A stretch of DNA of 47,851 nucleotides from a virus: the IMG/VR virus record IMGVR_UViG_3300020020_000052, positions 1 through 47,851 of that record; one strand, 5' to 3'. Shown piece by piece: positions 24,830 through 32,616 of this stretch; the stretch's first letter is position 1; every line of letters starts with the position of its first letter. The notes below the pieces were generated by a model, which saw nothing but the letters and a program-made list of their open reading frames with translations, did not search any database and had not been told where the DNA came from. A program made the position numbers and the translations under genes.

Positions 24830-25255
24830 ATGGATCGTGACGCTGTACAGAAGACTCTCGATGTCGTGAAAGCAGAAGCGGGCGCCGACTGCCCGGTGGA
24901 CATGGGACAGTATATCGCCTTCAGGCCGACCAATCCGAAGGGCTACTGCAACACGCCGGCTTGCGCCGCCGGGTGGGCATGCTATGCGATTCTCGGCTAC
25001 GAAGGAATTAGCGGCAAGTCGGATCGCGACTTCTATTCTAAAGGGTCCCATGTGCTGGGCCTGGACGCCACGCAGGCCGAGAACTTGTTTATGATGGGGC
25101 AGGGCTTGTGGCAGCAGACGCTGGGCCCGTTCGACCGCCTGCCCGAACCGACGCGCAAGCAGGCGCTTATTAACGTCTTGCAGGGTATGCTTGACACGGA
25201 TGGCGAGGTCGATTGGCCTAAGGCCATCCGCGCGACCGGAGCCCAATGGGACTAG
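24830..25255 (+). CDS. Small phage protein with Cys-x-Thr-x2-Cys-x-AGW motif (paralogue 1)
   Basis: 141 aa. GYCNTPACAAGW at residues ~39-50 is the hallmark of a family of unknown function found in phages and plasmids; the two Cys may bind a metal or form a disulphide. The rest is helical. The next gene encodes a divergent paralogue with the same motif. Followed 3 bp after its stop by GCGTTTAAACTC (25258-25269). Confidence 0.65.
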   Translation: MDRDAVQKTLDVVKAEAGADCPVDMGQYIAFRPTNPKGYCNTPACAAGWACYAILGYEGISGKSDRDFYSKGSHVLGLDATQAENLFMMGQGLWQQTLGPFDRLPEPTRKQALINVLQGMLDTDGEVDWPKAIRATGAQWD

Positions 25256-25257
25256 GC

Positions 25258-25269
25258 GCGTTTAAACTC
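25258..25269. promoter_or_regulatory. Operator-like 12-mer between the AGW paralogues
   Basis: GCGTTTAAACTC, 11/12, just after the stop of paralogue 1 and 24 nt before the start of paralogue 2. Confidence 0.5.
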
Positions 25270-25292
25270 TGAACCGAACGGGAGACTTGCCG

Positions 25293-25844
25293 ATGAAACT
25301 CAAGAAAGCGAATATCAACAAGGTGATCCGGGCCATAACTAATGCGCATGCGGCCAATGTCCGCATGACCGGCTTTATCGCGGCCGCGGGCGACGCCCCG
25401 TGTGGAACGGCCGGTTGTATCGCCGGCTGGTGTATGGCACAGGCACGCGCCAAGACTTTGCCTGAGATGCACAACTTGGACACTGAATTGCGGCACGCGG
25501 ATTATGAGCGGGGGGCTGCTGAGTTCCTAGGGCTCAACCTCGACGTGTATGACGAGTCCGTGGTTAATGCGCTGTTTTATATGAAAGGGCTCGGGGACGA
25601 CTATGCGGATTTCTTGCGGGGGGTTGTTTGCAATAGGCGGGATTGGGACCCGTTGCACCTGTTCGATGAGCTGCCTGCTGAGGTCCGGCGTCTCGCCGTG
25701 GTGTATGTGCTGGCCAGGTTGCGCGACCGGGGCAAAGTCGAGTGGCGGCCGGCTGTCGAGTGGGCCTTGGAAGAGCACCGTAACGCGAAAGCGACCTTTG
25801 ACCTGACTATTCAAGGCTCGCTCAAAGCCATTGCTGGCAAGTAG
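25293..25844 (+). CDS. Small phage protein with Cys-x-Thr-x2-Cys-x-AGW motif (paralogue 2)
   Basis: 183 aa; GGGAG 8 nt before the ATG. APCGTAGCIAGWCM near residues 35-48 aligns with the motif of the upstream paralogue. The C-terminal two thirds is helical and longer than in paralogue 1. Probably an old tandem duplication, since similarity outside the motif is low. Function unknown. Confidence 0.65.
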   Translation: MKLKKANINKVIRAITNAHAANVRMTGFIAAAGDAPCGTAGCIAGWCMAQARAKTLPEMHNLDTELRHADYERGAAEFLGLNLDVYDESVVNALFYMKGLGDDYADFLRGVVCNRRDWDPLHLFDELPAEVRRLAVVYVLARLRDRGKVEWRPAVEWALEEHRNAKATFDLTIQGSLKAIAGK

Positions 25845-25845
25845 C

Positions 25846-25857
25846 GCGTTTAAACAC
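25846..25857. promoter_or_regulatory. Operator-like 12-mer
   Basis: GCGTTTAAACAC, 11/12, beginning 2 bp after a stop codon and 23 nt before the next ATG. Third successive gene boundary with this arrangement. Confidence 0.5.
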
Positions 25858-25879
25858 AGAACCCATAGAGGCCTTTGTC

Positions 25880-26113
25880 ATGGCAGTAGAGCGTGAGACA
25901 TACCTTGGCGACGGCCTCTATGGGACGTTCGACGGCTTTGCGGTATGGTTGCGGGCCCCGCGTGAGGGCGGCGATCATACCGTGTGCCTTGAGCCGGAAG
26001 TGCTGGAACAGTTCTTGGCCCTGATGGCCCGGCACTACGACGTTTCGAAGATTGTGGAAATCCTACAGAAGGCGGACCCCACACATGGCAGACTCAACGG
26101 ACAATCCGATTGA
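25880..26113 (+). CDS. Small conserved phage-type protein (GDGLYGTFDG motif)
   Basis: 77 aa. The N-terminal half (YLGDGLYGTFDGFAVWLRAPRE, shortened) followed by GGDHTVCLEPEVLE is a recognisable small family common in alphaproteobacterial phages and genomes. Function unknown. Overlaps the next gene by 29 nt. Confidence 0.65.
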   Translation: MAVERETYLGDGLYGTFDGFAVWLRAPREGGDHTVCLEPEVLEQFLALMARHYDVSKIVEILQKADPTHGRLNGQSD

Positions 26114-26315
26114 CGAGATTGCGACTGAGCAGAACGCGACGCTCGACAGGGTGTTGCGGGCTGCGCCGTCGACAATCAGCGACGCCGACCTTGACGCGAC
26201 AATCGCCAAGTTTCGCAAGGAAAGAACGCTGTTCATTATAACCGATGAGGACAAGAAAGGGAAAAAGCGTGCAAAGGGAAGCGGAGACACAGACGATACC
26301 ACTGACGACGAATGA
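26085..26315 (+). CDS. Small charged protein, unknown
   Basis: 76 aa, starting MADSTDNPIDEIATEQ. A helix (DADLDATIAKFRKERTLFI) precedes a Lys-rich patch and an acidic end (DTDDTTDDE). Not recognised. Overlaps its neighbours at both ends. Confidence 0.5.
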   Translation: MADSTDNPIDEIATEQNATLDRVLRAAPSTISDADLDATIAKFRKERTLFIITDEDKKGKKRAKGSGDTDDTTDDE

Positions 26316-26529
26316 GTACTGGGGCCGGCGCTCCGGGACCGTCACCAGGTCGGGTGAGCGCATATTTAAGAACAAGCGCGGCACCATGCTTGCGGGTGGC
26401 GGGAATAGCCAGGGAGGCTCACTTCGACGACGGCGACGGGAGCGCCGCTACGCCAATCGAAAACTGGACCGAATGGGTCGACGAAACCCGAGCCCGGTGG
26501 GCAAAGGGCGGATAGCTAAGAGGGCTTGA
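26245..26529 (+). CDS. Two overlapping frames: probable small gene(s), boundaries uncertain
   Basis: Two frames compete. One (26245-26529, 94 aa) looks coding in its first part, with GC-rich third positions around NEYWGRRSGTVTRSG, but becomes an Arg run later. The other (26312-26515, 67 aa) starts by ATGA overlap with the preceding stop and looks coding only in its last half (DGDGSAATPIENWTEWVDE). Either two overlapping genes exist or one gene is frameshifted near 26400. Function unknown. Confidence 0.35.
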   Translation: MRTRKGKSVQREAETQTIPLTTNEYWGRRSGTVTRSGERIFKNKRGTMLAGGGNSQGGSLRRRRRERRYANRKLDRMGRRNPSPVGKGRIAKRA

Positions 26530-26726
26530 TGAGCGGGTGGCGGCATGGGCACCGGATCGAGGGGCAAGCACGTTGCGCCAACAACCGGTGCCTTGCCGTT
26601 TTTGTGATTGACCGTCCACGAAAAATTTATTGTTCTAAGCGATGTATGCGTAACGTAGGAATGAGGACTTATCGCCATGCGCTACAAGCGGCCATACGTG
26701 ATTCGCAAGAACGGCCAGCGCATTAA
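26529..26726 (+). CDS. Small treble-clef zinc-finger-like protein
   Basis: 65 aa. Cys pairs C-x4-C (residues 16-21) and YCSKRC (34-38) resemble the knuckle pairs of small phage zinc fingers. AGGG lies upstream of the ATG. Likely nucleic-acid or protein binding; role unknown. A further short basic frame starting at 26677 overlaps its end and is not supported enough to call. Confidence 0.5.
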   Translation: MSGWRHGHRIEGQARCANNRCLAVFVIDRPRKIYCSKRCMRNVGMRTYRHALQAAIRDSQERPAH

Positions 26727-26779
26727 ACTCTGGTCATGGCGGCCGGAGCCATGGCGCACCAAAGGTTGGAGGGCAAGCT

Positions 26780-27271
26780 ATGTCACGAGGATGGATCAAT
26801 CGTATGTTGTTTGGTTCCGAGCCAGCCGAGCCGCAAGATTCTGGGGACTCCCCTGCCCTGAGCCCCGAGTTCCCCCTTATTCCGGAGGTTGGGACGCTCC
26901 CGGACACCATGCTTGGAGTTCCGAACGTTTCGCCGGCCAAGCCTACGTCTCTAGCGGCCCACTATGCCGAGCTGGAAGAACTCCGCGAAGAACGCGACGA
27001 GCTGTTGGCCGACCTGGAGGAAATCCAGCGCCGGGCGACGGAGCTGGTGGAGCTGTTCAAGCTGCCAGCGTCTAAACGCAATCCCTCGCTGAGCCGCTTG
27101 GAAGAGTGGCTGGCCTCCCGTCCCGAGCCGAAGCCGGGCGTGCGGGCGCCGGAACTAAAGCCGGCCGAGAGGGTTCAACCTGCGCCGTCCGCTGAGCGGC
27201 GCAAGCAACTGAAGGAGGCGATACGTGCACGAGGAAATATTCAAGGGCCTGCCGGAAAACTTCCCGACTAG
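26780..27271 (+). CDS. Coiled-coil protein upstream of the RecB-like nuclease
   Basis: 163 aa; GGAGGGC 5 nt before the ATG. The N-terminal 60 residues are Pro/Ser-rich and disordered. Residues ~60-95 form a strong coiled coil (YAELEELREERDELLADLEE). The tail is Pro/Arg-rich. It overlaps the nuclease gene by 47 nt, so the two are probably co-translated and may interact. Contains element 27068-27079. Confidence 0.55.
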   Translation: MSRGWINRMLFGSEPAEPQDSGDSPALSPEFPLIPEVGTLPDTMLGVPNVSPAKPTSLAAHYAELEELREERDELLADLEEIQRRATELVELFKLPASKRNPSLSRLEEWLASRPEPKPGVRAPELKPAERVQPAPSAERRKQLKEAIRARGNIQGPAGKLPD

Positions 27272-28376
27272 CGTGTGGGACCCGGAGAAGCCGGGCCTGC
27301 AAGTTGTCTGGGACTCCACCAGCACCAAGACCGGAATGGAGTGTTGGCAGCGCTACAAGCTGCATTGTGTGGATGGGTGGTCCACGACGTTGTCGAAGAC
27401 CGATGCCGAATACGGCCACGCCTACGGTGCAGGCCTGGAGGTGTTCTACAAGCGCGTCATTGAGCACGGCGACACGCATGATGACGCGCTGCGCCACGCT
27501 ATCTTGGCGGCCCTGTCCGATACGTGGCGTGAGGATGCCCCGACGTTGGGCGCATACATAGACGTCTGGCGCTGCCTCGGCACGACCAAGTACCGCAACC
27601 GGGCTGGGCGTGCGGCCAAGTGTCCGTGGAGCCACAAGGGCAAGCTCTTCCCGGCCCCTGGGCCCCATACGTGCAATTGCGGCTCCCTTACGGAGTCCTT
27701 GAACGCATGGTTCCCGGACGTTGCCGGTAAGGATCGGGCGGCGTTGATCCGGGCAATCGTGTGGTATACGGACGACCAGAAGGGCGCGGGCCTCGCGACC
27801 GTCAGTCTGCCGCAGGCTGATGGCACGCAGCGGGCCATGGTGGAAGTGCCGTGGGCCATGCCGCTGGCCGGCGGGTTCTGGTTGATGGGCTGGTGGGACA
27901 AGGTCGCGGCCCTGGGCGACGAAGTGTTCATAACCGACCACAAGTCGACCAAGAAAACGCTGAATGACGACTACTTTGCCCAGTACAACCCCAACGTCCA
28001 GGTGTCGTTCTACGACCCGAGCGGGGACCTGTTGAGGGCGGCTGGTATTCAGTACAAGGGCGTTATGATCGAGGCGGCGCAGATGATGGTGGGGGGTGTA
28101 CGGTTCGCGTCCCGCGTTTATACGATCAGCGCTGCGCGGCGCGCGGAGTTCGGCCATGACCTGGGGCGGTTCTTTGCAGAGGCGGTGCGCAACCACGCGA
28201 CCGGCCATTACCCGCGCAACCGGGCGGCCTGCTTCTTGTGCGAGTTTAAACGCGTGTGCGGCGCGGAGCCACATGAACGTCCGCATATCTTGGCTGAGCA
28301 TTACGAGCGCAGCCGGTGGAACCCTATCAAGCGCACCCGTGAGGTGCTAACCGAGGAGACGGCCGATGGGACTTGA
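27225..28376 (+). CDS. Cas4/RecB-like PD-(D/E)XK exonuclease with probable Fe-S cluster
   Basis: 383 aa, GTG start with AAGGAGG 6 nt upstream. The core motifs of the RecB family are visible: GHAYGAG near 64-70, Glu207 in MVEVPW, Asp225 in GWWDKV, and FITDHKST with Asp238 and Lys240, then a Gln/Tyr helix. Cys40 together with Cys336-x2-Cys339-x5-Cys345 matches the four-Cys iron-sulphur pattern of Cas4 and AddB. It would degrade or process DNA ends for recombination and replication. It is followed shortly by a Sak4-like ATPase and a probable ssDNA-binding protein. Contains elements 28114-28125 and 28242-28253. Confidence 0.75.
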   Translation: MHEEIFKGLPENFPTSVWDPEKPGLQVVWDSTSTKTGMECWQRYKLHCVDGWSTTLSKTDAEYGHAYGAGLEVFYKRVIEHGDTHDDALRHAILAALSDTWREDAPTLGAYIDVWRCLGTTKYRNRAGRAAKCPWSHKGKLFPAPGPHTCNCGSLTESLNAWFPDVAGKDRAALIRAIVWYTDDQKGAGLATVSLPQADGTQRAMVEVPWAMPLAGGFWLMGWWDKVAALGDEVFITDHKSTKKTLNDDYFAQYNPNVQVSFYDPSGDLLRAAGIQYKGVMIEAAQMMVGGVRFASRVYTISAARRAEFGHDLGRFFAEAVRNHATGHYPRNRAACFLCEFKRVCGAEPHERPHILAEHYERSRWNPIKRTREVLTEETADGT

Positions 28377-28617
28377 AAGTCGACTGGAAACGCTGGAGAC
28401 GCGGGCGCACCAGCATGAAATGCAATGCCTGTTGTTGACGCAACTCGCCATTAGGCAATCGGGCATAATCGGGCTCTTGATGCTTGGGGAACATGTGCCG
28501 CTGCGGGCCTTGGCCGAGTGCGTGGCCTTGACCCAGCGGCTCACGAAAATAGGGTGCGTCATCCCGCCACATTCTCCGGAGCCGGACGGCGGAGTACAGC
28601 CGTCTGAGATGAACTGA
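28366..28617 (+). CDS. Small helical protein, unknown
   Basis: 83 aa; GAGGAG 6 nt before an ATG that overlaps the nuclease stop. It starts with a probable coiled coil (GLESRLETLETRAHQHEM) and has a hydrophobic middle (QSGIIGLLMLG). Not recognised. Confidence 0.5.
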   Translation: MGLESRLETLETRAHQHEMQCLLLTQLAIRQSGIIGLLMLGEHVPLRALAECVALTQRLTKIGCVIPPHSPEPDGGVQPSEMN

Positions 28618-28714
28618 ACGCCGGCCGGTCCCCTTTCCCCCGGCTGGTTTAGGGGAGGGGTGGTGTGTCTCCGGGTGTTGCGCACCGCTTCTCCCCGCTT
28701 CCCAAGAGGGTAAT

Positions 28715-29695
28715 ATGCGCGCTGACAAGATGATTAAGCAGACGCCGGTCCGGATGCTGCTGACTGGCTATCCGGGCTCAGGCAAGACCGCGTGTCTCGC
28801 GGCCCTGGCGAACGCTGGGTTTAAACTCCGGGTGCTCGATTATGATGGTAACCCCGAGGCGCTGTTGCTCTACACAAAGCCCGAGTGCCTACAGAACATC
28901 GACATTGTCACGCTGGAGGACAACCTTATCAACCGCGGCGACCACATGGGCGTTAGTGGACTACCGGCTGCGTTTACGCGCGGTGTGGCGCTGATGGATC
29001 GTTGGCGCTACGAGGACTCGGACGGTGAGCCGGAGCTAGATAAGAAAGGGGCACTCACCGGCAAGAGGTTCACAGACCTGGGCAAAAGCGACACCTGGGG
29101 GCTGGATACTGTGGTTGTCTGTGACGGGCTGACGGGCCTCACGGCGGCCTCCCTGAACCGTGCACAAGCCCTCATGAACAAGACGCCGCGCAACCGGACC
29201 CGCGCGCTGTGGGGCCTCGCTGGCAGCGAGCAACTGTCCTTTATCAAAAAGCTCACGCACGCCGACAACACGCATCACACAATCGTCATCAGTCATCTGA
29301 AGCTGATCGGCCCGCGCGACATTGAGGAAGACGATGAGGACGAAACGGTCAAACTCAAAAAGCGGCTCATCTCTCTCGTCCCCACACGGCTCTATCCTAC
29401 GGCGGTTGGCCAAGACCTCGCTAAGACCGTCGCTGGGGAGTTCCCTGTGCACGTCAACCTTGAGGTTGAGGGTGGGGCGATGGGAAGGCCTGGGAAACGG
29501 CTGTTTTCGATCCATCCGCGTGCGGACATGGACCTGAAGTTGCCGGTTCGCGACATTGCCCGGTTAGGAAAGCTGGGCGTCGAGGACGGCATGCGTCAAC
29601 TGTTTGAGGCGATGGGACACCCCGCGCCTAATGGGACTCCGGCGCTGCGCGTCGAGGGTGAGCAGGCCACGGAGCCTGCGAGTGTAAACGCATAG
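28715..29695 (+). CDS. Sak4-like RecA-fold ATPase (recombination)
   Basis: 326 aa. Walker A GYPGSGKT at 18-25, Walker B LDTVVVCD (Asp near 136) and a TIVISHLK sensor stretch mark the phage AAA_24/Sak4 family of single-strand annealing ATPases, which work with an SSB. AGAGGG precedes the ATG. The C-terminus is Ala/Glu/Pro-rich. The next gene, 10 nt on, is the probable SSB partner. Element 28817-28828 lies in the gene, and 29680-29691 lies at its stop. Confidence 0.7.
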   Translation: MRADKMIKQTPVRMLLTGYPGSGKTACLAALANAGFKLRVLDYDGNPEALLLYTKPECLQNIDIVTLEDNLINRGDHMGVSGLPAAFTRGVALMDRWRYEDSDGEPELDKKGALTGKRFTDLGKSDTWGLDTVVVCDGLTGLTAASLNRAQALMNKTPRNRTRALWGLAGSEQLSFIKKLTHADNTHHTIVISHLKLIGPRDIEEDDEDETVKLKKRLISLVPTRLYPTAVGQDLAKTVAGEFPVHVNLEVEGGAMGRPGKRLFSIHPRADMDLKLPVRDIARLGKLGVEDGMRQLFEAMGHPAPNGTPALRVEGEQATEPASVNA

Positions 29696-29705
29696 GAGCT
29701 ACGAC

Positions 29706-30161
29706 ATGGCAAAGGACTACTCGGAAATTCTGAACCAGGCCTGGGACGACATCCCGGACGTCAAGTTGTTGCCGGGCGGCAGCTGGCGGCTGAAGTGTGA
29801 GAACGCCAGCTACATGGAAGCCCGCGACGCAGACAGCCGCGCGTCGGTTCTGTTCGTCTATGCTCCGGTAGAGCCGATGGTGGACGTTAACCAAGAGGAA
29901 ATCGACGCCCTGGGCCCGGACTATGCGCTGGAGAACAACCAGATTTTCTACAAGATTTGGTTGCAGCGCAAAGCGGACTGGGACAAAGTCCGTAAGCATA
30001 TTATCAAGCACGGCGTCGAGCTGGGCCCGCAGCTGGGCGTGGGCCTGAAGTCTTGCAAGGGCGCCTTCGTGGTCGCGATGATCGGCCAGCGGACCTTTAA
30101 CGATGCGTCTGGGGCCTCGCAGGCTGAGAACACCGCGTCGAACTTTGTTGCGGCGGAGTAA
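29706..30161 (+). CDS. Probable ssDNA-binding partner of the Sak4-like ATPase
   Basis: 151 aa. The start (DYSEILNQAWDDIPDVKLLP) followed by a GSWRLKCENAS strand is typical of small phage proteins encoded after Sak4 genes (DUF669-like/SSB-like). The rest is OB-fold-like in length and strand content. AGGAG lies 8 nt upstream. The C-terminus is not the classical acidic SSB tip. Function is inferred mainly from gene order. Confidence 0.5.
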   Translation: MAKDYSEILNQAWDDIPDVKLLPGGSWRLKCENASYMEARDADSRASVLFVYAPVEPMVDVNQEEIDALGPDYALENNQIFYKIWLQRKADWDKVRKHIIKHGVELGPQLGVGLKSCKGAFVVAMIGQRTFNDASGASQAENTASNFVAAE

Positions 30162-30190
30162 CCCCGAACACCCTCTCGGGACCGTCGCTG

Positions 30191-30223
30191 GGGGGCCGGT
30201 GTGTTGCATGCGTGCCGGCCCCC
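30191..30223 (+). terminator. Strong GC hairpin after the SSB-like gene
   Basis: GGGGGCCGG (30191-30199) and CCGGCCCCC (30215-30223) form a perfect 9-bp stem with a 15-nt loop. No T-run follows (TACCTC), so it is a weak terminator, attenuator or message-stabilising structure. Confidence 0.45.
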
Positions 30224-30247
30224 TACCTCTGGAGAAGGACATGGCAG

Positions 30248-30451
30248 ATGGCCAAAGGACTTTCGAGCCGGATTGGCTCGCTGACGCGATCCGGACATAC
30301 CAAGAAACCGCGCGCCGCGGTGGCCAAGAAACTCGCCGCTTTGCGTGGCAAGGAAAAAGGGGCCAAGCCGAAACTTTCAGCTTTCGAGGACGCCCTGGTC
30401 CTCGCGGCCAAGCCCAAGGTGCCGAAGCCGGACAAGGACAAGAAACGCTGA
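30248..30451 (+). CDS. Small Lys-rich basic protein
   Basis: 67 aa. About one quarter of residues are Lys, with KKPRAAVAKKLAALRGKEKG and a KPKVPKPDKDKKR end, like histone-like or DNA-compacting peptides. The third codon positions are GC-rich in this frame. An alternative start at 30241 in another frame (MADGQRTFEPDW) gives a less plausible product. Possible DNA binding; inferred from composition. Confidence 0.5.
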   Translation: MAKGLSSRIGSLTRSGHTKKPRAAVAKKLAALRGKEKGAKPKLSAFEDALVLAAKPKVPKPDKDKKR

Positions 30452-30468
30452 CGTAACGGGAGATACCT

Positions 30469-30759
30469 ATGGCCTACAGCAAACGAGCCAAGCGCCGGGA
30501 CATTCCGGTGACCGTTGGAGTGAAGCCCAGTTCGATGAGTGACGCCGTCCAGAAGGTGGCCGACGACCGAACCGAATTGACTCCGCGCGAGATGTTGGGC
30601 GCCATCGAATACGACGTCCAGGCGCTTGCCTGCACAGTGCGCGATAGCGGCCTGATGCACCCGACCAAGACCGAGTTCATCGCCCTGTGCAAGTGCGTCG
30701 AGTATCTGGCGGCGGCGGTTGTGCGTTTAAGCGCGGCGACCGGACAGGACGATGTCTGA
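30469..30759 (+). CDS. Small phage protein, unknown
   Basis: 96 aa; GGGAG before the ATG. Basic N-terminus (YSKRAKRRDIPVTV) and helical remainder (YDVQALACTVRDSGL; KCVEYLAAAVVRL). Not recognised. The 12-mer GCGTTTAAGCGC (30723-30734) lies near its 3' end, and the next ATG overlaps its stop. Confidence 0.5.
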   Translation: MAYSKRAKRRDIPVTVGVKPSSMSDAVQKVADDRTELTPREMLGAIEYDVQALACTVRDSGLMHPTKTEFIALCKCVEYLAAAVVRLSAATGQDDV

Positions 30760-31021
30760 AATCGACGTCACCTCGGACCCTGGGTATTGGCTGCATGTGG
30801 CCGATACCCGGTTCACCCTTGTATCCTTTGAGCACTCGCACGAGGGGCGCACGGTTCCACGCCGCTGGTGGGTCACGGACCTGGGCCCGACCGGTGACCA
30901 GCAGACCATTATCGGCTCGCCGGGCGGCTACACGGACCTAGACGAGGCTCGCAAAGCCCGTTACCGCGTGATATTCGGCTGGGTGCTTGCGCAGCTGCCT
31001 AGTGTGGAGCTGAAACAATGA
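30752..31021 (+). CDS. Small protein, unknown
   Basis: 89 aa, strand-rich with Trp pairs (RRWWVTDLGPTGDQQ; GYTDLDEARKARYRVI), similar in style to small AP2-like modules. Start overlaps the previous gene by 8 nt and its stop overlaps the next ATG by 4 nt. Confidence 0.5.
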   Translation: MSEIDVTSDPGYWLHVADTRFTLVSFEHSHEGRTVPRRWWVTDLGPTGDQQTIIGSPGGYTDLDEARKARYRVIFGWVLAQLPSVELKQ

Positions 31022-31305
31022 CCGTAGGCGAGATGATTGCGGCGCACCACTACCACGATGCGCGCCATATCTGGCTTGAAGATGGGCGGGCCCTTGCCGC
31101 GACCAAGCTAGGCAACGCGTTCACGATGTTTGCGAGCGCCCAGCTGGCGGCTGCGCAGGCGGATGAGCGGCTGGCGGCAAGTGAGCATCCCACTCCTGCG
31201 TCCGTAGCGAGCGTGCAGCGTCTGTGGGCCACGGCAGATATGTGGCAACGCGAATGCCGGACGCTGTTGAGCCTCGTAATACGCGAGCACGGAGATGTTG
31301 CATGA
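31018..31305 (+). CDS. Small helical protein, unknown
   Basis: 95 aa, Ala-rich helices (TMFASAQLAAAQADERLAA). ATGA overlaps at both ends, the second with the uracil-DNA glycosylase fusion gene. Not recognised. Confidence 0.5.
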   Translation: MTVGEMIAAHHYHDARHIWLEDGRALAATKLGNAFTMFASAQLAAAQADERLAASEHPTPASVASVQRLWATADMWQRECRTLLSLVIREHGDVA

Positions 31306-32387
31306 AACTTGATCCGTCAATCCCTGCGTTCGCTGATCGCAAAGTGCGGGCGGAGTTCCCGTTGCGCTCGCCCTGCGCCTTGGCGTTCGTGGGGGATGCG
31401 CCCGGAGCATCTGATGTCGCGAAGCTTAGGCCGTTCGTCGGGTCGGCGGGCCGGCTGTTCGACTCGATGCTCCGGGCGGCGCAAGTTGAGCGGGACCAGT
31501 GCTTCGTCGGTAACGTTTTTGAAAGCCAACTGTGCGAGGATAAGGCGAGTGCGCACCGGGCTCTGATCGGGGAAAAGGCGTGGCAGGTACTGTGGCGGGA
31601 GTCGCTGGAAAGGCTGGCGGACGAGCTGCGCCGGGCGGCGCCCACAGTGGTCATCCCTATGGGTTCGGTGGCCGTGAAGGCCCTATTGGACGATCCGAGG
31701 ATTGGCGCCTTGCGGGGCAGTGTGGCCATGGGCCGGGGCCCGTTCGCCCCGTGGAAGGTGCTGCCCACGCTACACCCGACGCATGTGCTGAAGGTGTGGA
31801 AGATGTATGCCGTCTGCATCGGGGATCTGATTCGCGCTTCGGGAGAGGCGGCGGACGGACCCCTGATTAAGTATCCGGAACGGTCGCTGCTGCTGGAGCC
31901 GACCATAGAAGAGGTGGAGGCGAGGTGTTACGGGGCGTATCAGCAGACCCCGTTGTTGAGCTGCGACATAGAAACAGGCTGGGGCCATATCCGCGGAGTG
32001 GCCTTCGCCCCTAGTCAGTACGAGGCGATGTATGTCCCATTCGTATCAACAACTGAACTCACACGGAGCTATTGGAAAGAGGTTGCAGACGAGCGTCGGG
32101 CGTGGCTGGCAGTCAAGGCGTTGCTGGAGAGTCCGACACCAAAGCTCGGCCAAAACTTTCCACTCTATGATGTACCGTGGCTTTTTAGGAAGGTCGGTAT
32201 TAGGCCCCGTAACGTGGCTCACGACCTCCGGCTGCTACACGCCGCACTCTATCCTGAGCTGCCTAAGTCCCTGGCATTTATGGGGTCTACATATTCACGG
32301 CAAGGGGCGTGGAAAGTCTGGGCGTCGTTCGGCGGCGAAAAGGTAAAGGACCGGGTCGAAGGAACAGGAGATAAGCGCGATGCGTAA
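31302..32387 (+). CDS. Uracil-DNA glycosylase-like domain fused to DNA polymerase 3'-5' exonuclease motifs I-II
   Basis: 361 aa from the ATG that overlaps the previous stop. Residues ~25-175 match family 4/5 uracil-DNA glycosylases: FVGDAPGASD (29-38), RPFVGSAG (43-50), VVIPMGS (116-122) and TLHPTH (156-161). Residues ~215-361 are the first part of a family A polymerase exonuclease: SCDIET with Asp222/Glu224 (Exo I), LGQNFPLYDVPWL with Asn285/Asp290 (Exo II) and HDLRLLHAALYPELPKSL. It stops at GDKRDA, before the Exo III Tyr-x3-Asp. That motif appears at the start of the polymerase gene 1.9 kb downstream. So the polymerase seems split, with its front half joined to a repair enzyme. Confidence 0.7.
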   Translation: MKLDPSIPAFADRKVRAEFPLRSPCALAFVGDAPGASDVAKLRPFVGSAGRLFDSMLRAAQVERDQCFVGNVFESQLCEDKASAHRALIGEKAWQVLWRESLERLADELRRAAPTVVIPMGSVAVKALLDDPRIGALRGSVAMGRGPFAPWKVLPTLHPTHVLKVWKMYAVCIGDLIRASGEAADGPLIKYPERSLLLEPTIEEVEARCYGAYQQTPLLSCDIETGWGHIRGVAFAPSQYEAMYVPFVSTTELTRSYWKEVADERRAWLAVKALLESPTPKLGQNFPLYDVPWLFRKVGIRPRNVAHDLRLLHAALYPELPKSLAFMGSTYSRQGAWKVWASFGGEKVKDRVEGTGDKRDA

Positions 32388-32616
32388 CGATCAATTGGCA
32401 TTCCCAGTGCCTGACGTGAGCAATGGCATGACTTTGCGCGACTACTTCGCAGCCCAGGCCTTGGCCGGACTACTAAGCGGAGCCTACGCAAAGGCTGCCC
32501 TGATGAGCGAAGTTGGCGCGGAGTCGATAGCAATTACCTGCTATGATTTGGCCGAGGACATGCTTATGGAGCGGGATGAGCGTGAGCGTGAGCTTGAGGA
32601 AAAGCGCGATGCGTAA
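32373..32616 (+). repeat. 15-bp direct repeat bordering the first of two paralogous genes
   Basis: AAGCGCGATGCGTAA occurs at 32373-32387 and 32602-32616. Each copy ends one gene as Lys-Arg-Asp-Ala-stop and at the same time starts the next as ATG CGT AA. The copies bound the 78-aa gene exactly, suggesting tandem duplication or insertion at this point. Confidence 0.7.
32380..32616 (+). CDS. Small phage protein with LRDYFAAQAL motif (paralogue 1)
   Basis: 78 aa. MTLRDYFAAQALAGLL then CYDLAEDMLMERDER is a small family common in phages of Proteobacteria (a helix pair ending in an AxAxxML-like helix); no function is known. Start overlaps the exonuclease-fusion stop, and GGAG lies 9 nt upstream. 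The next gene is a paralogue. Confidence 0.65.
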   Translation: MRNDQLAFPVPDVSNGMTLRDYFAAQALAGLLSGAYAKAALMSEVGAESIAITCYDLAEDMLMERDERERELEEKRDA

